The notes: generated from the letters alone by a model not told the origin. DNA of 64,000 nt from Diadema setosum (GCA_033980235.1 CM067068.1:1126501-1190500), one strand, 5' to 3'. Numbered from the stretch's first letter, positions 1-13,184 are shown. Numbers and translations are program-made.

Positions 1-1331
1 TTCATATTTACACACACACACACACATACATGTACGCACACACTCACTCACAATGGAGAGCTCTACCATTCATAGTCACTGACTGGAACACGGTGTCTTC
101 ACAAAAGTATGCAAGCCACATTGTAAACCCACTATACACCACAAGTCCATGCCACACGTCATCGAAGTTGAACTTTCTACAATACATAGTAAACTCAGGA
201 TGGATAAAAGATGCTATCCGGGTACAGAAAACTGAGGGACACACCTGTACATCAAACAATGAGACATGCAGTATCTGAACGCTGCCCCTTTCTGTCAAAT
301 GTTAAAGGCATAATTTACCATTTGACGATGAAACAAAAACCCAGCCTTAGTGCTTCAAAACAGTTCTAAAATGTGAGTTAGGGATAGAAAGAACCAATCT
401 AAAAATTTGAATCAGTACAATTAATGTTAAGTATTGTTAAATATACAAAATGTGAACAATAGTTATAATAAAAATGTTTCTAGACTAAACAGTCTACAGT
501 TATGGTTTATTAAGAAAAACAGTGATAACTCCTATTTTAGGCTTTATGGCAAAATTTTTACATGGTAGGATGTTTTGTGATACAACTAACCTACACATAT
601 GCATCAAATGTAATATCTCGAATATGTTTTAAATCTCTGATCCCAAAGGTAAACTGTACATTCAGACCTGAGGTCCTTCGTTAAAAGTTGATAATTGGGC
701 TATGTTAATGCTCTCCAAAAAGCTCATAATTCCCTTTCATTTCTCAGTAAGAATGACAGCTCAACTATAATGTCAATACAACAAAATATCAATACTAAAT
801 AATTACTGTATATCAATACACCACTTCATCATTGTATCACAGCTTCTTGAAATAGATTTCATTAGTACAATGTAAAACTGGCATAGATATGAAAATATTA
901 ACAGAGCAAGGTGTGAAAGGCGCCTTATAACCACAATAGGAAATAAATCACAGGTGAATCAGACTTGTGGGCAGATTAACATGAGGAGAACTCATGACTA
1001 GACAACCACCGAATAACAAAAAAGCTCAAGAGTAAACAGAATATGCATCAAATACCAGTATGACTTGTCTGTGAAGGAGAGATACCTTTACCTACTGAAC
1101 TTTTATGTGCTTTTCCTTTTTCCGAATCTGAGGTCATGTACAATGTATGTTACTTTGTATTTGAATAAAATCTCACACATTTTACATATATCTCTGGCTT
1201 ACGATAATGAGTACTCTGCTTCCACATTTCTACTCCGCTTCCAATCAAAATGACAAAGAGAAATGTCAGAGTCCTAGGGAGAACTTGCAAGTAATCACAT
1301 GAATATACATGATTTTTCCTACGTAACATGA

Positions 1332-1546
1332 TACTGTAAAAGCTGTTATTTTTGTGTACAGATATTTTCGCGAATGAGGAGATCACAGCCATTTTCGCGA
1401 GATGTTGTTTTCGCGAATGGACACCAATTAAATGCTAAAATGAGTGCACTAAATATGTAGCGCATGTTGTTAAATTCGCAGTCTAACAGTGGTTCGCGAA
1501 ATTCGCGAAAATTAAACCCTCGCAAGAAAATAATAGCTTATACAGC
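1332..1546. mobile_element. CGCGAA-rich MITE, copy 1
   Basis: The ends TACTGTAAAAGCTGTTATTT and AATAATAGCTTATACAG are inverted, and the inside is studded with TTCGCGAA-type motifs. A second copy lies in the opposite orientation at 62168. TA at the ends suggests a TA target. Confidence 0.75.
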
Positions 1547-4270
1547 AATCACGGTGACACTGAAATGAGTTTCCTTGCCATCTAAGTCCATGCAAATGAT
1601 ATTTCCAATGTCGACTGCCACATGCCCCATGAACTGTTCACCAAACATGCAACTCTCAACACATTTCATGTAAGTACATTATTTATGTGATTTGATGTTG
1701 TATGTAGTTTGCACACATGATAGCAAAGGGGAAGTATACACAAGGTCAAACTACTCTCCACCTCCATAAACATTATCCTTGAGGTCACACTGTTCACATC
1801 ACAAATGTGTACCCAGAGGTGAGTATAACTCAAGTGAAACCACAACCGTCATGGCCAAACATAGGTTTATTGAGAAACATGTTTGGAAAGGACACATTCA
1901 AGTTTGTTTTAAGACAGAGAACAATTAATTCTTGTTTCAACAGCAAAAAAACAAAACAAAACAAAAATGTGTTTCTACACATGTTTGCTTCCACAGATCT
2001 CTATCACTTACATGTACATAATGAATACTCCTCATATACAGTGTACACAAAGTAAATCTTATATTTGTTTTTGCAGCATAACCACTGGGAGAATAAGGGG
2101 AACACCATGATATGTCATACTTAAAAATACCTACTTTTTAAATGCAATAATTGCTTGCCATTTTTGTTTGTGTTTGTGTTTTTCTTTGTTTTGGTAAGCA
2201 GCTTACAAGCATGGGCAAATGCTTATCTAAGCACTGCCTTTTTTATTTGATTACTTTCGTCCACCCTGACGCAGGAAAAGAAAAATGCCACAAGACCTTG
2301 AAACACAGTGGAAACTATATATAACATGTCATGTTCACATTTGTTTCTAGGTGTTAGGATATGATTTTTTTTTTTCAGCTTATCCAAATACTACAGAGGA
2401 ACCAGTCTAAATTATTTTGATTTCTATGTGTGCATTGATGTTTCCAGATATAATATTTCCAGTAACAGAGGATGAGCTGTATACTCAACTTCATCACCGG
2501 CAACTGATCAATGAGTTAGAGGTCCTAAAAGTGTGAAGTGTAAGCGTGAAATATTTGCTACTTTAAGCAAAATTTGCTTTGATTCCTGAAAATAGAAGGC
2601 AACGACCTGAACACACAGGTAAGCTCCATTTCTGGGATTTTGTTTTCCTACACTACAGGGTACTATCAATCATGATGAACTATTGTGTATAGCATCTATT
2701 TAACTTTTAGCTACCAGAGTGACTCAAAGAATCCTTTTATTTGTGTACAGTCTTCGTTAGAGATACAATGTAGGTTCACAGGAGTTTGAGCTGCTATTAC
2801 TAGAGTCCACACATTGTTATACTCAGCATTATACAACGTTTACAACCTTTTACAACTTTTACAGCCATGCATACAACTTTTTGCTACATGTACATTATAC
2901 AACTCAATTGAAAACTACAAGCTCAGCTGACGAGCAACCATAATTTAGTTCCTTGTTAGGCAAGATACAATGTACTTTTCATCGTGTTTGCATTAAGCTT
3001 AATGGTCATTCAAGGACAGTGGAAATGCATGCAGTAAAAGCTTCCATCTAGAATTAAAAAAAAAAAAATCATGCCATCTCACAAATATGATTTTCAAGGA
3101 ACCATCCATAACAGCACTTGTAAGTACATTGTACTCGTAGCTAAACTGATGGGATACCTGGAATTTGGGCTACGCACTAGAAACACATTAGCTCACAGGC
3201 TAACAGCAATTTGGAACCCCAAGCCATTTCAGTGTTGTTGCTGTTGTAATTTTGGCAGAGCAGATATGTAAGGTAAGAATGCACCAGAATACACGTCTGG
3301 TAGAATGTATGTCAAACCTACTGCAGACTGACTTTCCATGTACAGTTGTACCCTGCAAATGGCTAACCACAGATAACCATTATTTTTGCTGGTGGTCAAG
3401 GCTCGAGTGGTGGTGGGGGGGGGGGGGAAACAAAATGGCAAACTTGTGTGCGATGCACCCAAAAACAATCAAAGCCTTGAAATTTCTGTACACTGATGTT
3501 TCAGAGCAATTATACTCCCTCCCCCACCCCCCATGTACTTGCTCCTTGCCCCCATATCTTCATGTGTATTATTGGCAGATGTGTACATGTGGTTTGCAAA
3601 GGTAAACAGAAAATGCACCACTTTTGTTATTGTTTTTGGAGAGGCATGGCTGTAACACTGCCACGAGTTCAGAACTGGACCGAAGGATCCAAAGGCAGTG
3701 GCAAAAGAGAGATAATTCACTTTTGCCAAATTTCCTGACTTCCAATCCATGAATGCAGACTGGTAAATTGTCACCATACATGGTGTTCTGCAAATTGAGG
3801 GAGTATCATTATATCAAGATGATAAATTCTAAAGTTACCAACAGTCATCATACGGCCATCTTCCAGTGACACGTACTGTACAGAAACATTGGGTGTCAAA
3901 TCAATGTTGACACTCATCATTTTAAAACAACCTCAGGTGGTTTATACATACCTTATCCTAGTCATGGGAGTCTCCGTCAAACAGGCAATAAACTTGATAT
4001 GTGTCTAATCACTTATAAATTACATAGCTTTACTTCTTACTGCTAATTCTCCTGATTAAAGGTGATTCACACATGTCTACTTTTTTCATGTTTGAAATAT
4101 TTATCAAAACTACTGTAAATGTACAAATGCAAATTGTAACATGCAAAACAAATGCAAAATCATAATAGCATCTAATCATTGAGCACTATTACACAAAATA
4201 TACTATTCTAATAATTATAATTAATGTTAAAAAGAGTAGTAGAAGTTATAACAGTAATAATCATAATTGC

Positions 4271-4460
4271 TACAATGGACTCCCGTTATAACAAAGTCCT
4301 CGGGACCGGCAGTTTTCTTTCGTTATAATGAAATTTCGTTATAACCGAATGAATAAACAATAAAAATACATAGAGTTGATAATGTTGCGGCCCTAAATTT
4401 TATTTCGTTGTAACCGGAATTTCGTTATAACCGTGTTCGTTATAACGGGAGTGCACTGTA
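4271..4460. mobile_element. CAGTGGACTCCCGTTATAAC MITE, copy 1
   Basis: A 190-bp element with inverted ends: TACAATGGACTCCCGTTATA at the left and TAACGGGAGTGCACTGTA at the right. Repeats of CGTTATAA lie inside. It has no coding capacity. The TA plus CAGT ends resemble pogo/Tigger-type elements, which is an inference. It matches copies at 24142 and 43102. Confidence 0.85.
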
Positions 4461-4754
4461 TCTGTATTATTATTATCATTATTTATTATTATCATAATCA
4501 TTATTATTATTATTTGAACACTGATAACACTAATTGTAAAAAAAATAGCATACATGGTGCTACATGCTATCAATCCTCTTCCTGGCTTCGTGATACATGA
4601 CAAAAATATTTTCAAATGCCCTGTAGTGGTAATAGAAGTAGCAGTAGTGGTAATAGAAGTAGCAGTAGCAGTACCATACAGTGTAGCAGTAAAAATAGTC
4701 ATTCTTTTCTTTGAAGTGTGGAACTGTAAACCATGAGTAACATTGGACATACTC

Positions 4755-4965
4755 TACTGTAAAACTAGAAACATTTCCAGCACGAACTTTTGCAAATGGG
4801 AGCCGACAGCTTTTTCACAGCATGAAACTTTCATAAATAGTCACTGGCATGCAATGCATTAAGGTAGACAAAACACTTTGTGTGCATTTTACTTTTGAAA
4901 ATCTTGGCTCACTGTGTGAAATTTGCAAAAGTTTCATGCATGCAAAAATGTCTGGTTTCACAGTA
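4755..4965. mobile_element. Inverted-repeat MITE
   Basis: TACTGTAAAACTAGAAACAT at the left is matched in reverse by AAAAATGTCTGGTTTCACAGTA at the right in diverged form. TTTGCAAA motifs lie inside both arms. It has no coding potential. Confidence 0.55.
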
Positions 4966-6030
4966 TCAATTCTTATGTGTGTGTGTGCATGATGTGTAAG
5001 TACGATGTATGTATAATTGTAAGTTTAAAAACCGTTACTATGTCTCATCTAAAAACAGCTTCCAGTTTGGTTGGTGCAGCCCACTTCCTGCGCTGAAATT
5101 ATCAGCTGGAATGAGCATCATTGAGGAAACTGTGTATACAGACACTCATTGGTTCTGAATCTTCCCACTGGAAACACACGGTGCAGACAGATGACTACTC
5201 ATACTGGTAATCAGACCGGCATCAGATCTTCCTGGTTGAGAAGGTCGGTAATTAATAACTAGAATCCAGGCAAAATGATCCACATATGGTAGACTAGTAT
5301 AGGACTTGAACTTTCACTAATACATACATATTCTGAAAAAACACTTTTGGCTCTGATGCATAATGGTGTTTAAAATCACAACCATTGTTTTAAATTTAGA
5401 CCATGGTTTAAAATGAGAGCAAAATAGGCATAAATTGATCATACGTGTACTTACGTCAGGATGCATTCATCATAAATTGAATGTTTGTTGGCATATATGT
5501 AATCCATGAATTAGATTTAAACTACTTTAATTATAAAGACAGACTTAACCTCGTTGTAAAACATGTGGTATATAAAGTTAATTCTATTCATTCTTTCTTT
5601 TTGAGGGAGGTCAACTTTACAGCTCAAATGCTGCTTTGCTAAATGTTTTGCAACACAAAACAAAAGAGAATCTATACAAAGTATGCCTCTTTTATCATAT
5701 ATCCATATGATGAGAAAAAAAAAAGGACCTTACTAGCATTGTTGTAAGATATCACTGACACAAAGAATAACCCCTAGACTATTTCAAAGGTTTTACAATA
5801 TGTAGTTCATACATGTTGTTTTTTTTTCATTATTATTATTTTTTAGCATAATCGACACAAAACACTATCAACAGATATTGGTCCCAATCTATCATTCTGT
5901 CAACAGTTTTAGTGCATACACATGTATCTTCTGGTGTCTGCCAAACTCTTTTCAACAAGATGCTAATACATTAAAAAAGACTGCATTATTAAATAATATT
6001 TGCCATAATCACATGTACATGTACATATGT

Positions 6031-6468
6031 AATGAAACTTGAAATTATAGAACAACACAAAGACATTAAAAAAGTGCATGATTTGACACAACACTATAAA
6101 TGTTAATGACAATTTGAAGGTCAGCAAGTGCTCAAATGATATTCGTTTGCTGGCCAAGATAGTTGCTTCATACATGCCACTGTTCAATTGTGTAACTCCC
6201 AGATTATAAAGTCCCTCTTTTGTTTTGCACACTGACAGACAAACACAAATTTTCTTTGTTTTAAATAGCAATAATAAATCAATCACATATGTTGTAATGA
6301 AACTTGAAATTATAGAACAACACAAAGCCATTAAAAAAGTGCATGATTTGACACAACACTATAAATGTTAATGACAATTTGAAGGTCAGCAAGTGCTCAA
6401 ATGATATTCGTTTGCTGGCCAAGAAACACTGCAGTTGCTTCATACTAGTACATATGCCACTGTGCAAT
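6031..6468. repeat. Direct duplication, units of about 160 and 173 bp
   Basis: The block starting AATGAAACTTGAAATTATAG at 6031 recurs at 6296 and is nearly identical through CGTTTGCTGGCCAAGA. The second copy gains AACACTGC and CTAGTA insertions in its last part. About 105 bp of unrelated sequence separates the copies. High identity suggests a recent local duplication. Confidence 0.85.
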
Positions 6469-6960
6469 AAATCAACATCCTCTTTAATATCTTTAATGGT
6501 GTTCTTGCCATACATAGTACTACACAGAGTCCTGAAGTCTCCAGAACTAAGTCTGCTTGAGAACATTTGCTAAAAGAAATAATCCTACTTGAAAAAGCAC
6601 AATAAAGGACTCAAGGCAGTGACTTGTTTTAGAAGTCAGCTGAACCCCTCATTTCATAAATTATGATCCGTGATCTCCACACAAACAGCAAGTTGAAATC
6701 ATTGCACACTATATATTTTTAATCCAAATTAAATATTCTGACTTTTTCTGACAAAAACAAGAAAGATTCTGTGTGTTCCTGCACATGCGCATTTTCTGGA
6801 AAAAAAAAAGAAGAAGAAGGAATGATTTTATTTTTTCTGGCAGTGTAAATGGCACATATATAATTGAAAGATTCCATGACATTTGCTCTCGTGACAATAC
6901 AATGTAGCTCTCATGAAATATCTGCATGCTAAGGCAAACATAAATTCTACCCACAAACAT

Positions 6961-6985
6961 AACCCTAACCCTAATCCTAATCCTC
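6961..6985. repeat. Short CCCTAA-like array
   Basis: AACCCTAACCCTAATCCTAA and one degenerate unit: about four telomere-like hexamers, far too few for a telomere. Confidence 0.7.
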
Positions 6986-7840
6986 ACATCAAACTAAACA
7001 CAAGACCCTATCACAAGCGTAATCCTCATCCTAAAGTCCTTGGAGAAAATAAAACCATAGCAATTGTCGCAGTCCATGAGCAAATATACTGTCATCATAT
7101 TGAAAACCTAGTTCTTCCAATTCCATTTTCTTTAAAATGCCTATCTTGTTACACAATGATTCTGTATCAAAAAGTCATCTGATTTGTTTTGAATAAACAT
7201 GAAATCTTACTGATAGCGCCATTCATAATGCCAGGGAAAAATAACACTACCTTTAGCATATTCTATATGGCAGTAACAAGTAAAGGGAACATGAAAATTT
7301 CATCCAAAAAAAAAAAAAATAAAATGAAATTTTGTGGAATTCCCTGTACATTTCCTTTATGATACAATGTATTCTGGTCCTGAAGTGAGGTCACGAATTG
7401 GTAGCAGGGGCCACTGAATTGGGAGGGGGGGGGGGGGGGGGTGCCGCCTGATATGAAGCATTGCATACGATCATTCATTGTATGTCTGAAAGTATAAACT
7501 TCCCAGATGGCACACAGTATACACTCAAAGCCACAGGAATGGCTTAAAGGTAAAACATAGTTCTGGTATGCCTGCAAAAGTGTCAAATTTTGCTCCAAAT
7601 AGTACACATCCTACAGATGCCTAAGAAATGAGATAAAAAATCGCGTCAGCCAGGAAAGTTTCTTGGTAGCCTCTTTCGATATATTGCAAGCAAATATGAA
7701 ATGGTGCAAGAAGGGTTCTCAAAACCTTACCAGAACTGTGTTTTCACTTTAAACTTAAGGGTAAATCTCACTTAAGATCATTCAGTGTAAACAATAATGG
7801 TCTTTGAACATTTCATTGCTGGTTATCACCTATCATTATT

Positions 7841-7916
7841 TAAGCCGTTGAGGATGGAATGATTTTGCTACAACACGCATTTCCCATAAACACTTCCCCG
7901 AGTATACTCGGGACTC
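7841..7916. mobile_element. Small TAACCC..GAGGACG hairpin element, truncated copy
   Basis: Similar to the reverse complement of the fuller copy at 54262-54352, including GCTACAACACGCATTTCCCA and CGAGTATACTCGGGACTC. It runs directly into the TTAA-type element that follows. Confidence 0.6.
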
Positions 7917-8309
7917 ATCGAAAGGGTGTGTACAGTTCTGGTCGAGGTGAGGATTTAGCTTTTAACATTTTGCGAGATATTCAGAAACCACTCTATAAGA
8001 TGTCAAAGAGCATGCAGTTCTAAGGGGCATCAAAAGTTTATTCGATGAAAATCGGTTTTGAAATGGCTGAGATATCCAAAAACAAGGTGAAACAAAGAGA
8101 TCCTAATAAAGTTGTGGCATGTCGCCTTTTATTATCAGCACTTTTTTGGATATCTCAGCCATTTGAAAATCAATTTTCATCAAATTAACGTTGAATCCTT
8201 CTTAAAATTACGTGCTCTTTCATATTTCATAAGAGGCTTTTCATTATATCACTGAGGAATGTTCAAAACATGAATCCCCACCTCAACCAGTACTGTACAG
8301 TCCCTTTAA
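7917..8309. mobile_element. TTAA-type long-inverted-repeat MITE, family A copy 1
   Basis: About 390 bp that can fold end to end. AAAGGGTGTGTACAGTTCTG at the left matches the inverted CAGTACTGTACAGTCCCTTT at the right, and GGCTGAGATATCC matches GGATATCTCAGCC near the middle. The right end finishes in TTAA (8306-8309); the left end has lost TTAA. Other copies are at 30576 and 25318. Confidence 0.8.
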
Positions 8310-8869
8310 AGGACAAGTTCACCTTGATTAACATTTAAGGATTGAGAGAATGCAATATTTCTGGAACACATCATTGAAAGTTTGAGGAAAATCTGATAAT
8401 CCGTTCAAAAGTTATGAATTTTTGAAGTTTTTGTGCAGTCACCGCTGGATGAGAAGACTACTGCTGTGTATGATGTCACATGCGTACAACAATAAAACGA
8501 AAATATAAAGAGAATTTCACAAAATTTCATCTTTTGAAAAAAGTACACATTCCCTTGACTCGTTACTGACATATGTTATGGGTAATATTACTCCAATTGT
8601 TTTTAGAAAGAGGCAAGTCAAGTGCTCTTTTATTATGTGAAAAAAGTGAAAATATGTTGATTCTTTTAACATTTTCTTTATACTGTTGTACTCATATGAC
8701 ATCACGAGCCTTAGTAGTCTCCTCATCCAGCGGTTCCAACACAAAAATTGTAAAAATTCATAACTTTGCATCGATTGTCCAATTTTCCTCAAACTTTCAC
8801 TAATGTGTTCTACTAATATTGCTGCATTCTCTCAATCCTTATGTTTATGAGGATGAACTTGTCCTTTAA
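8306..8869. mobile_element. TTAA-type long-inverted-repeat MITE, family B copy 1
   Basis: A 564-bp element flanked by TTAA at both ends, with terminal AGGACAAGTTCACC and its inverse. The arms extend more than 200 bp (GGATTGAGAGAATGCA, TTTGAGGAAAAT, TTCATAACTTT in inverse). The left TTAA is the right TTAA of the family A element before it. No coding potential is seen. TTAA ends suggest piggyBac-type mobilisation, which is an inference. Confidence 0.85.
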
Positions 8870-10670
8870 GCAAATCAATGCACTCCTGGTTTCTGAAACA
8901 TCTAAAGTTCGTCTGATGTACAAGAATGTATCTGTCACTTACATTCAAATTTGCACACTGTAATGATGGCACGTTGACTAAGACATAAAAACCATAAAAC
9001 CATTATTTATGTGAAAGATTTGAGACATCTAGCAATATCATGCTACATGTACATGTAAGTCTAATCAAACATGATCTTACAAGCTCAGTAATTTGTCTTA
9101 ATTGCTTCCTCTTGGCAAAATATCTGTTCCAAACAACCTCCGGACAATTACACTGTATATGTAGTGCAGTGAAACAAAAACAAATGATATTTACTGAACC
9201 TTTGAACAAAAAAACATGGTATGAGGTTGCTTATCAAATCCTCAGAATTAATGACAACGTACTTTGCAGAAAATCATGGGTAAGTTTCCCTTTTATCAAA
9301 TGTAACATGAATATTTGACATCAAAATATTCAATGAACAGTGCACCAAATATGCGTACAACTCTAAACAAACAATGGATACCACCACCACATCATCTTGT
9401 AGAGCTCTTTTACTAGCAATGGACAAAATGTGCACCAAACAGGATCAACAATGCCTGGACTTTGGTCAACCATAAAAAACAAATAAAAATGCAATGATAT
9501 TGCCAACACTGATAGATAAGGTGATTAAACAGTGAACGACCAACTCATAGAAATAAATGAGTCTGTCGTCATGTCATGTGAATGCATCCTGACATGAGAG
9601 TCAAATATAAAAATGCATAGATGACTGGATCATCAGAGTCCCCTATAATGCCTTTATTACCTCAAAACGCATGGGAGTTTGTATAACTGGCAACACAACG
9701 CACGAAACTGTGAGTGTACTTCTTTAGGTTACAACACTGATTTTAAGCTACCACCACAACAAATGATACGCTCACAGCCAACAGATAACTGCCTTGATGC
9801 TGCAAAATGGTAAAATCAATCATTAAACATATTAACAATAATGTCAAAAGCCATTCCTAAATAGACCCTCTTGATGCAAGGCTCAGAAGTTTGAAGTTGG
9901 TTTCCTTGGCAATCTATTCAGCTGAACAAACAAATGATCTTGGATGAGATAAAGTTAGGTCTAGTGAATGAATTTGAATTGATCTGAGGTTTCATAATGC
10001 CTCACTGAGAGGGAGAAGGGTTCTCTCTCTCTCGTCTCTCTCTCCTCTCCCTCTCTTTTTCCTTCTTTCTATCTCTCTACACTTATCTTTGTGAATTCCT
10101 ATCCAAACTTCATTAAAATACCTTGTAAATATTGCTAACTTGCTTTAGAATACTGTCTATAGTGTGGTAGTTCCTACCCCATTGTTGTCCTCTTAATTGC
10201 CTCTGGTTTCAGCCATGGCAACAACAACAAAAAAGGGAAAGAAAAATGATACACACAGTAGGATTTTGAAGGTCACTGAAGCTGAGCTGGTAAAACAATC
10301 TTACTTTCAAGCCTTTGAGGGAAAGCAAGTTTCAACCACAAAGTTGGTAACCGTTTCATCCACTCCCCTCTATAAAAAAAAAAAAGAACAGAAACACTCA
10401 TCCTGCGAGAAGTTACACATTACAGGCAGATGTTAATTTCATATTTAGTCCAGATAGGATCACCTAAGACAAACAATAGAATAGTATTTGGTTTACATAC
10501 ATTGTAGTCCAGTACAGCCAGATGCTCTCACATGTAACACCAATGTAATGTTTTGGTTGACTTCTCTTTCTTTCTGATCACACCATCTACTAACATGACA
10601 ACAACATAAATGTTAGTTTCTCTCTTGAATTGTGTCTTCCTGTCACTCTTGCACATTGCCAGATTTGCAC

Positions 10671-10743
10671 TTAACCCGTTGACGATTAGTCGCAGGTATA
10701 CTCAGGCAGGTGTCTATCCAATGAGCCCGTCCTCAATGGGTTG
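10671..10743. mobile_element. Small TAACCC..GAGGACG hairpin element, copy
   Basis: TTAACCCGTTGACGATTAG at the left and CGTCCTCAATGGGTT at the right are imperfectly inverted, with ATACTCAGGCAGGTGTCTAT between, as in the copy at 54262. Confidence 0.65.
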
Positions 10744-10794
10744 AGATATAAAGGAAGATGTAGTTGCCACATTTATCTGTGTTGTGTGTATTTT

Positions 10795-10821
10795 GTGTGT
10801 GTGTATGTGTGTGTGTGTGTG
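10795..10821. repeat. TG microsatellite
   Basis: An imperfect (TG)n run of about 13 units interrupted by TATG. Confidence 0.9.
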
Positions 10822-11357
10822 TTTATTTTTAATGGGCTGTTACATAACAAAACCATCTTTATTATCATTAAAGATGATTGTACGAAAAACAAGCCCATTA
10901 GTTTAAGCAATGAAGCAAATTTCTTGTCTACATTTTTGGCAATCAGATTCTTATAGATGGGTTTGTGAGTGGCCCTGGACATGAGTGACATTTGAATAGT
11001 CTGTAACATCCTGTTTAAAAGCAAAATTCTATTCTGTGGAAAGTTGTTCAGTTTATGAATATCATATCTGATATGACTACCAAAAATAAAAACAAAAATT
11101 GCTGATGGAATTAGTTGAACAATTGAACACATACTAGTACTACAACAACAACACATGAAGATACAAATTACATGTTTATGAAATGTAAACAAATGTTCAC
11201 CGATGATGGGATGGTATGTCAATTGATCACTCATGTACTAGTACATGAAAACATTAAAAAAATGGTAAAAAGTAAAAACATGGCTGCTTGAGACAAACTA
11301 TAGTATAGTATCATATACATACAACAAAACAAGCAAATGAAATCATGCAAAACTTAC

Positions 11358-11423
11358 GGCACGATTGATCTTGTGTTCCGGTGGTGACTTGGTCAAATAT
11401 CCTTCACAAATCACAGTAGACAT
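11358..11423 (-). CDS. GAB-family docking protein, first coding exon (partial gene)
   Basis: The minus strand reads a 22-codon exon from the ATG at 11423 to a GTAAGT donor just after 11358, ending in phase 0. The peptide contains G-Y-L-T-K-S-P-P-E-H-K. This resembles the start of the pleckstrin-homology domain in GAB1/GAB2-type adaptors, where a short first exon carries a similar C-x-G-W/Y-L-x-K-S-P-P-E stretch. Known family role: membrane-recruited scaffolds that are phosphorylated below receptor tyrosine kinases and bind GRB2, SHP2 and PI3K. The remaining PH strands, including the expected W-x-x-R-W-F-V-L segment, were not found between 1 and 11357, so the rest of the gene probably lies beyond the left edge after a long intron. 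The call rests on one short exon. Another PH-domain adaptor is possible, so no symbol is given. Confidence 0.6.
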
Positions 11424-13184
11424 CTTGAATGTCTTCCAAAAGTACTTTTGCTTGGCTTAATCAGATCCACAAATGTTTATGTTATCAACAGCATCAAAAT
11501 CTAGCCACTACACCAGTTAGTACTAGTAAATTTGACCCAGTCTTGTCTGGGAACTTCAGTTCTCTTACTGCATCAACTCAACCACAGCGAACGCAGCTCT
11601 CGTTTGAATTGTATGCATACCACCACTTTGCTAGTACTCAACATTGTTATCCAGTTTGAATAATTTGGAGATCATCTTCCAAGGCGAGGCCATAACATAG
11701 ATCCACATTTAGCAAGTCTGCTCCTATAACAGCACCAAGTAGCAGTAAATACCATTAATTCAATTCACACATTGTTGGAATGAGTGCATTGATTCATCTG
11801 TATGTATTACACACCAACTTATAACAATGCACAACACATCATAATCACCATTGTCGATTACTATTCTCAGTGGTGGCAGTGGTAATCAAATCCGTCCTCC
11901 TGGGGGTTTGGTCTGCTGGTCATCTGCATACTACTACTGCTGCATAGCTGCATTAAAACCTTTCTTTGGAGAACACAAATAATGTCTATCGGTGGGTTAA
12001 GTGTCCGCAGAGAGCACAGCAAATCATGTAAAATGCCACATATGAATCTTGAATATGAGGAGCTAAAATACAGTTGTCATGCATAGACAGATCAGGTGCA
12101 CGTATCATTCGTTGTGTTGTACAGCGGGCGTGTACCGGGCGAACAGGTCGAAGAATACCGTAAACAGACTGGAGACGAGCAGTAGCGAAGCCTCTCTTTC
12201 ACGCGCATGTAAGCAATCTCCAACAGCTTTTACAGCTCCAAACTGTTCTCCGTATCACCATCATATCCTGTCGTCTGCATATTACTTCTATTGGATTTGT
12301 TTTCAATCAAGGAAGGGGATAAACGTTCCAGGAAGTACCTTGAATTACATGACCATTCCTCAGGCTCACAGTGAGGTCATACCGTTTTCATGTGAGACTG
12401 GTATACGCGTAACTTACAGGGTACATAAAGCATGTTAGGTTGTGGTGGTGTCGTTCCGTGAGCTTCCACCAGCGCTTCCCCAATCTTTGCCGAGCTTCCG
12501 AGAGGCTACGCGAAAATGGTACAAACCAAAAGAGAGGCGTCATTTGATTGGACCTTGAGGAACGAGTCCACTCAGTCCTGAGTTCAGAATCCTATACTTG
12601 GCACTCCGATTTTGTTGGGTAATGGACTATTGGTCACTAATTGCCCCGTTAGCTTCACAAATTTTGCCTTAATTTTACTATCGCACTTCACATCTACTGT
12701 AAATTTCAGTGTCCAACACTCCATAACTTGCAAACAGCGCTATAACTACGGCTTATCTCGACTGGGAAGAAGCCATCGGACCAGCGAATCAAAATCAGCC
12801 ATCGAAGAAGATCGGCTGGATCCGGAAGTAAACAAAAAGCGTGTGACAGATCTGAAGGAAGAGAAGAATAGACGACATTTCAAAGAACACGTTTTGCTTG
12901 GTTCTGAAATGCGTGTATTACATGAGTTTACCTTTACTTATTAATAAATAGGGGAAGTATTTCCTAGGCAATGTGCCTGCTGGAATCGAGAACTGCAGAC
13001 TTATTGTTTAATTTCCATGGATTAGTCTGATAATTAATTGAAGTAACCACATTATTAGCAAACGGAAGCGGACAATCTATCGCGGTCGTTAAAGTCAGAA
13101 AATCGTTAAAGGGAAATTTCTCTCGATCACATTTGTGGTTTCAGTGACAGTGTACTGGGTAACTTGTTAGTAACACACATCAGG
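11424..13184. promoter_or_regulatory. Upstream region of the GAB-like exon
   Basis: This is DNA 5' of the minus-strand start at 11423. A CpG-containing stretch at about 12100-12560 may hold the promoter or a 5' UTR exon, but no splice donor or TATA box convincingly fixes it. The plus-strand open frames here (12079-12438 and 12612-12944) match nothing I recognise. Confidence 0.25.

Larger units (their letters stand above)
8870..11357. other. Presumed GAB intron or downstream DNA, no exon recognised
   Basis: This stretch holds a CT-rich tract (10021-10062), a small hairpin-element copy (10671-10743) and a TG microsatellite (10795-10821). I looked on the minus strand for PH-domain exons of the GAB-like gene and found none. 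Confidence 0.5.

Noticed and set aside
6961..6985. Chromosome end
   Set aside because: Only about four telomere-like hexamers are present, with ordinary sequence on both sides.
12079..12944. Plus-strand frames of 119 and 110 codons near the GAB-like start
   Set aside because: No family resemblance; more likely upstream or untranslated sequence of the minus-strand gene.
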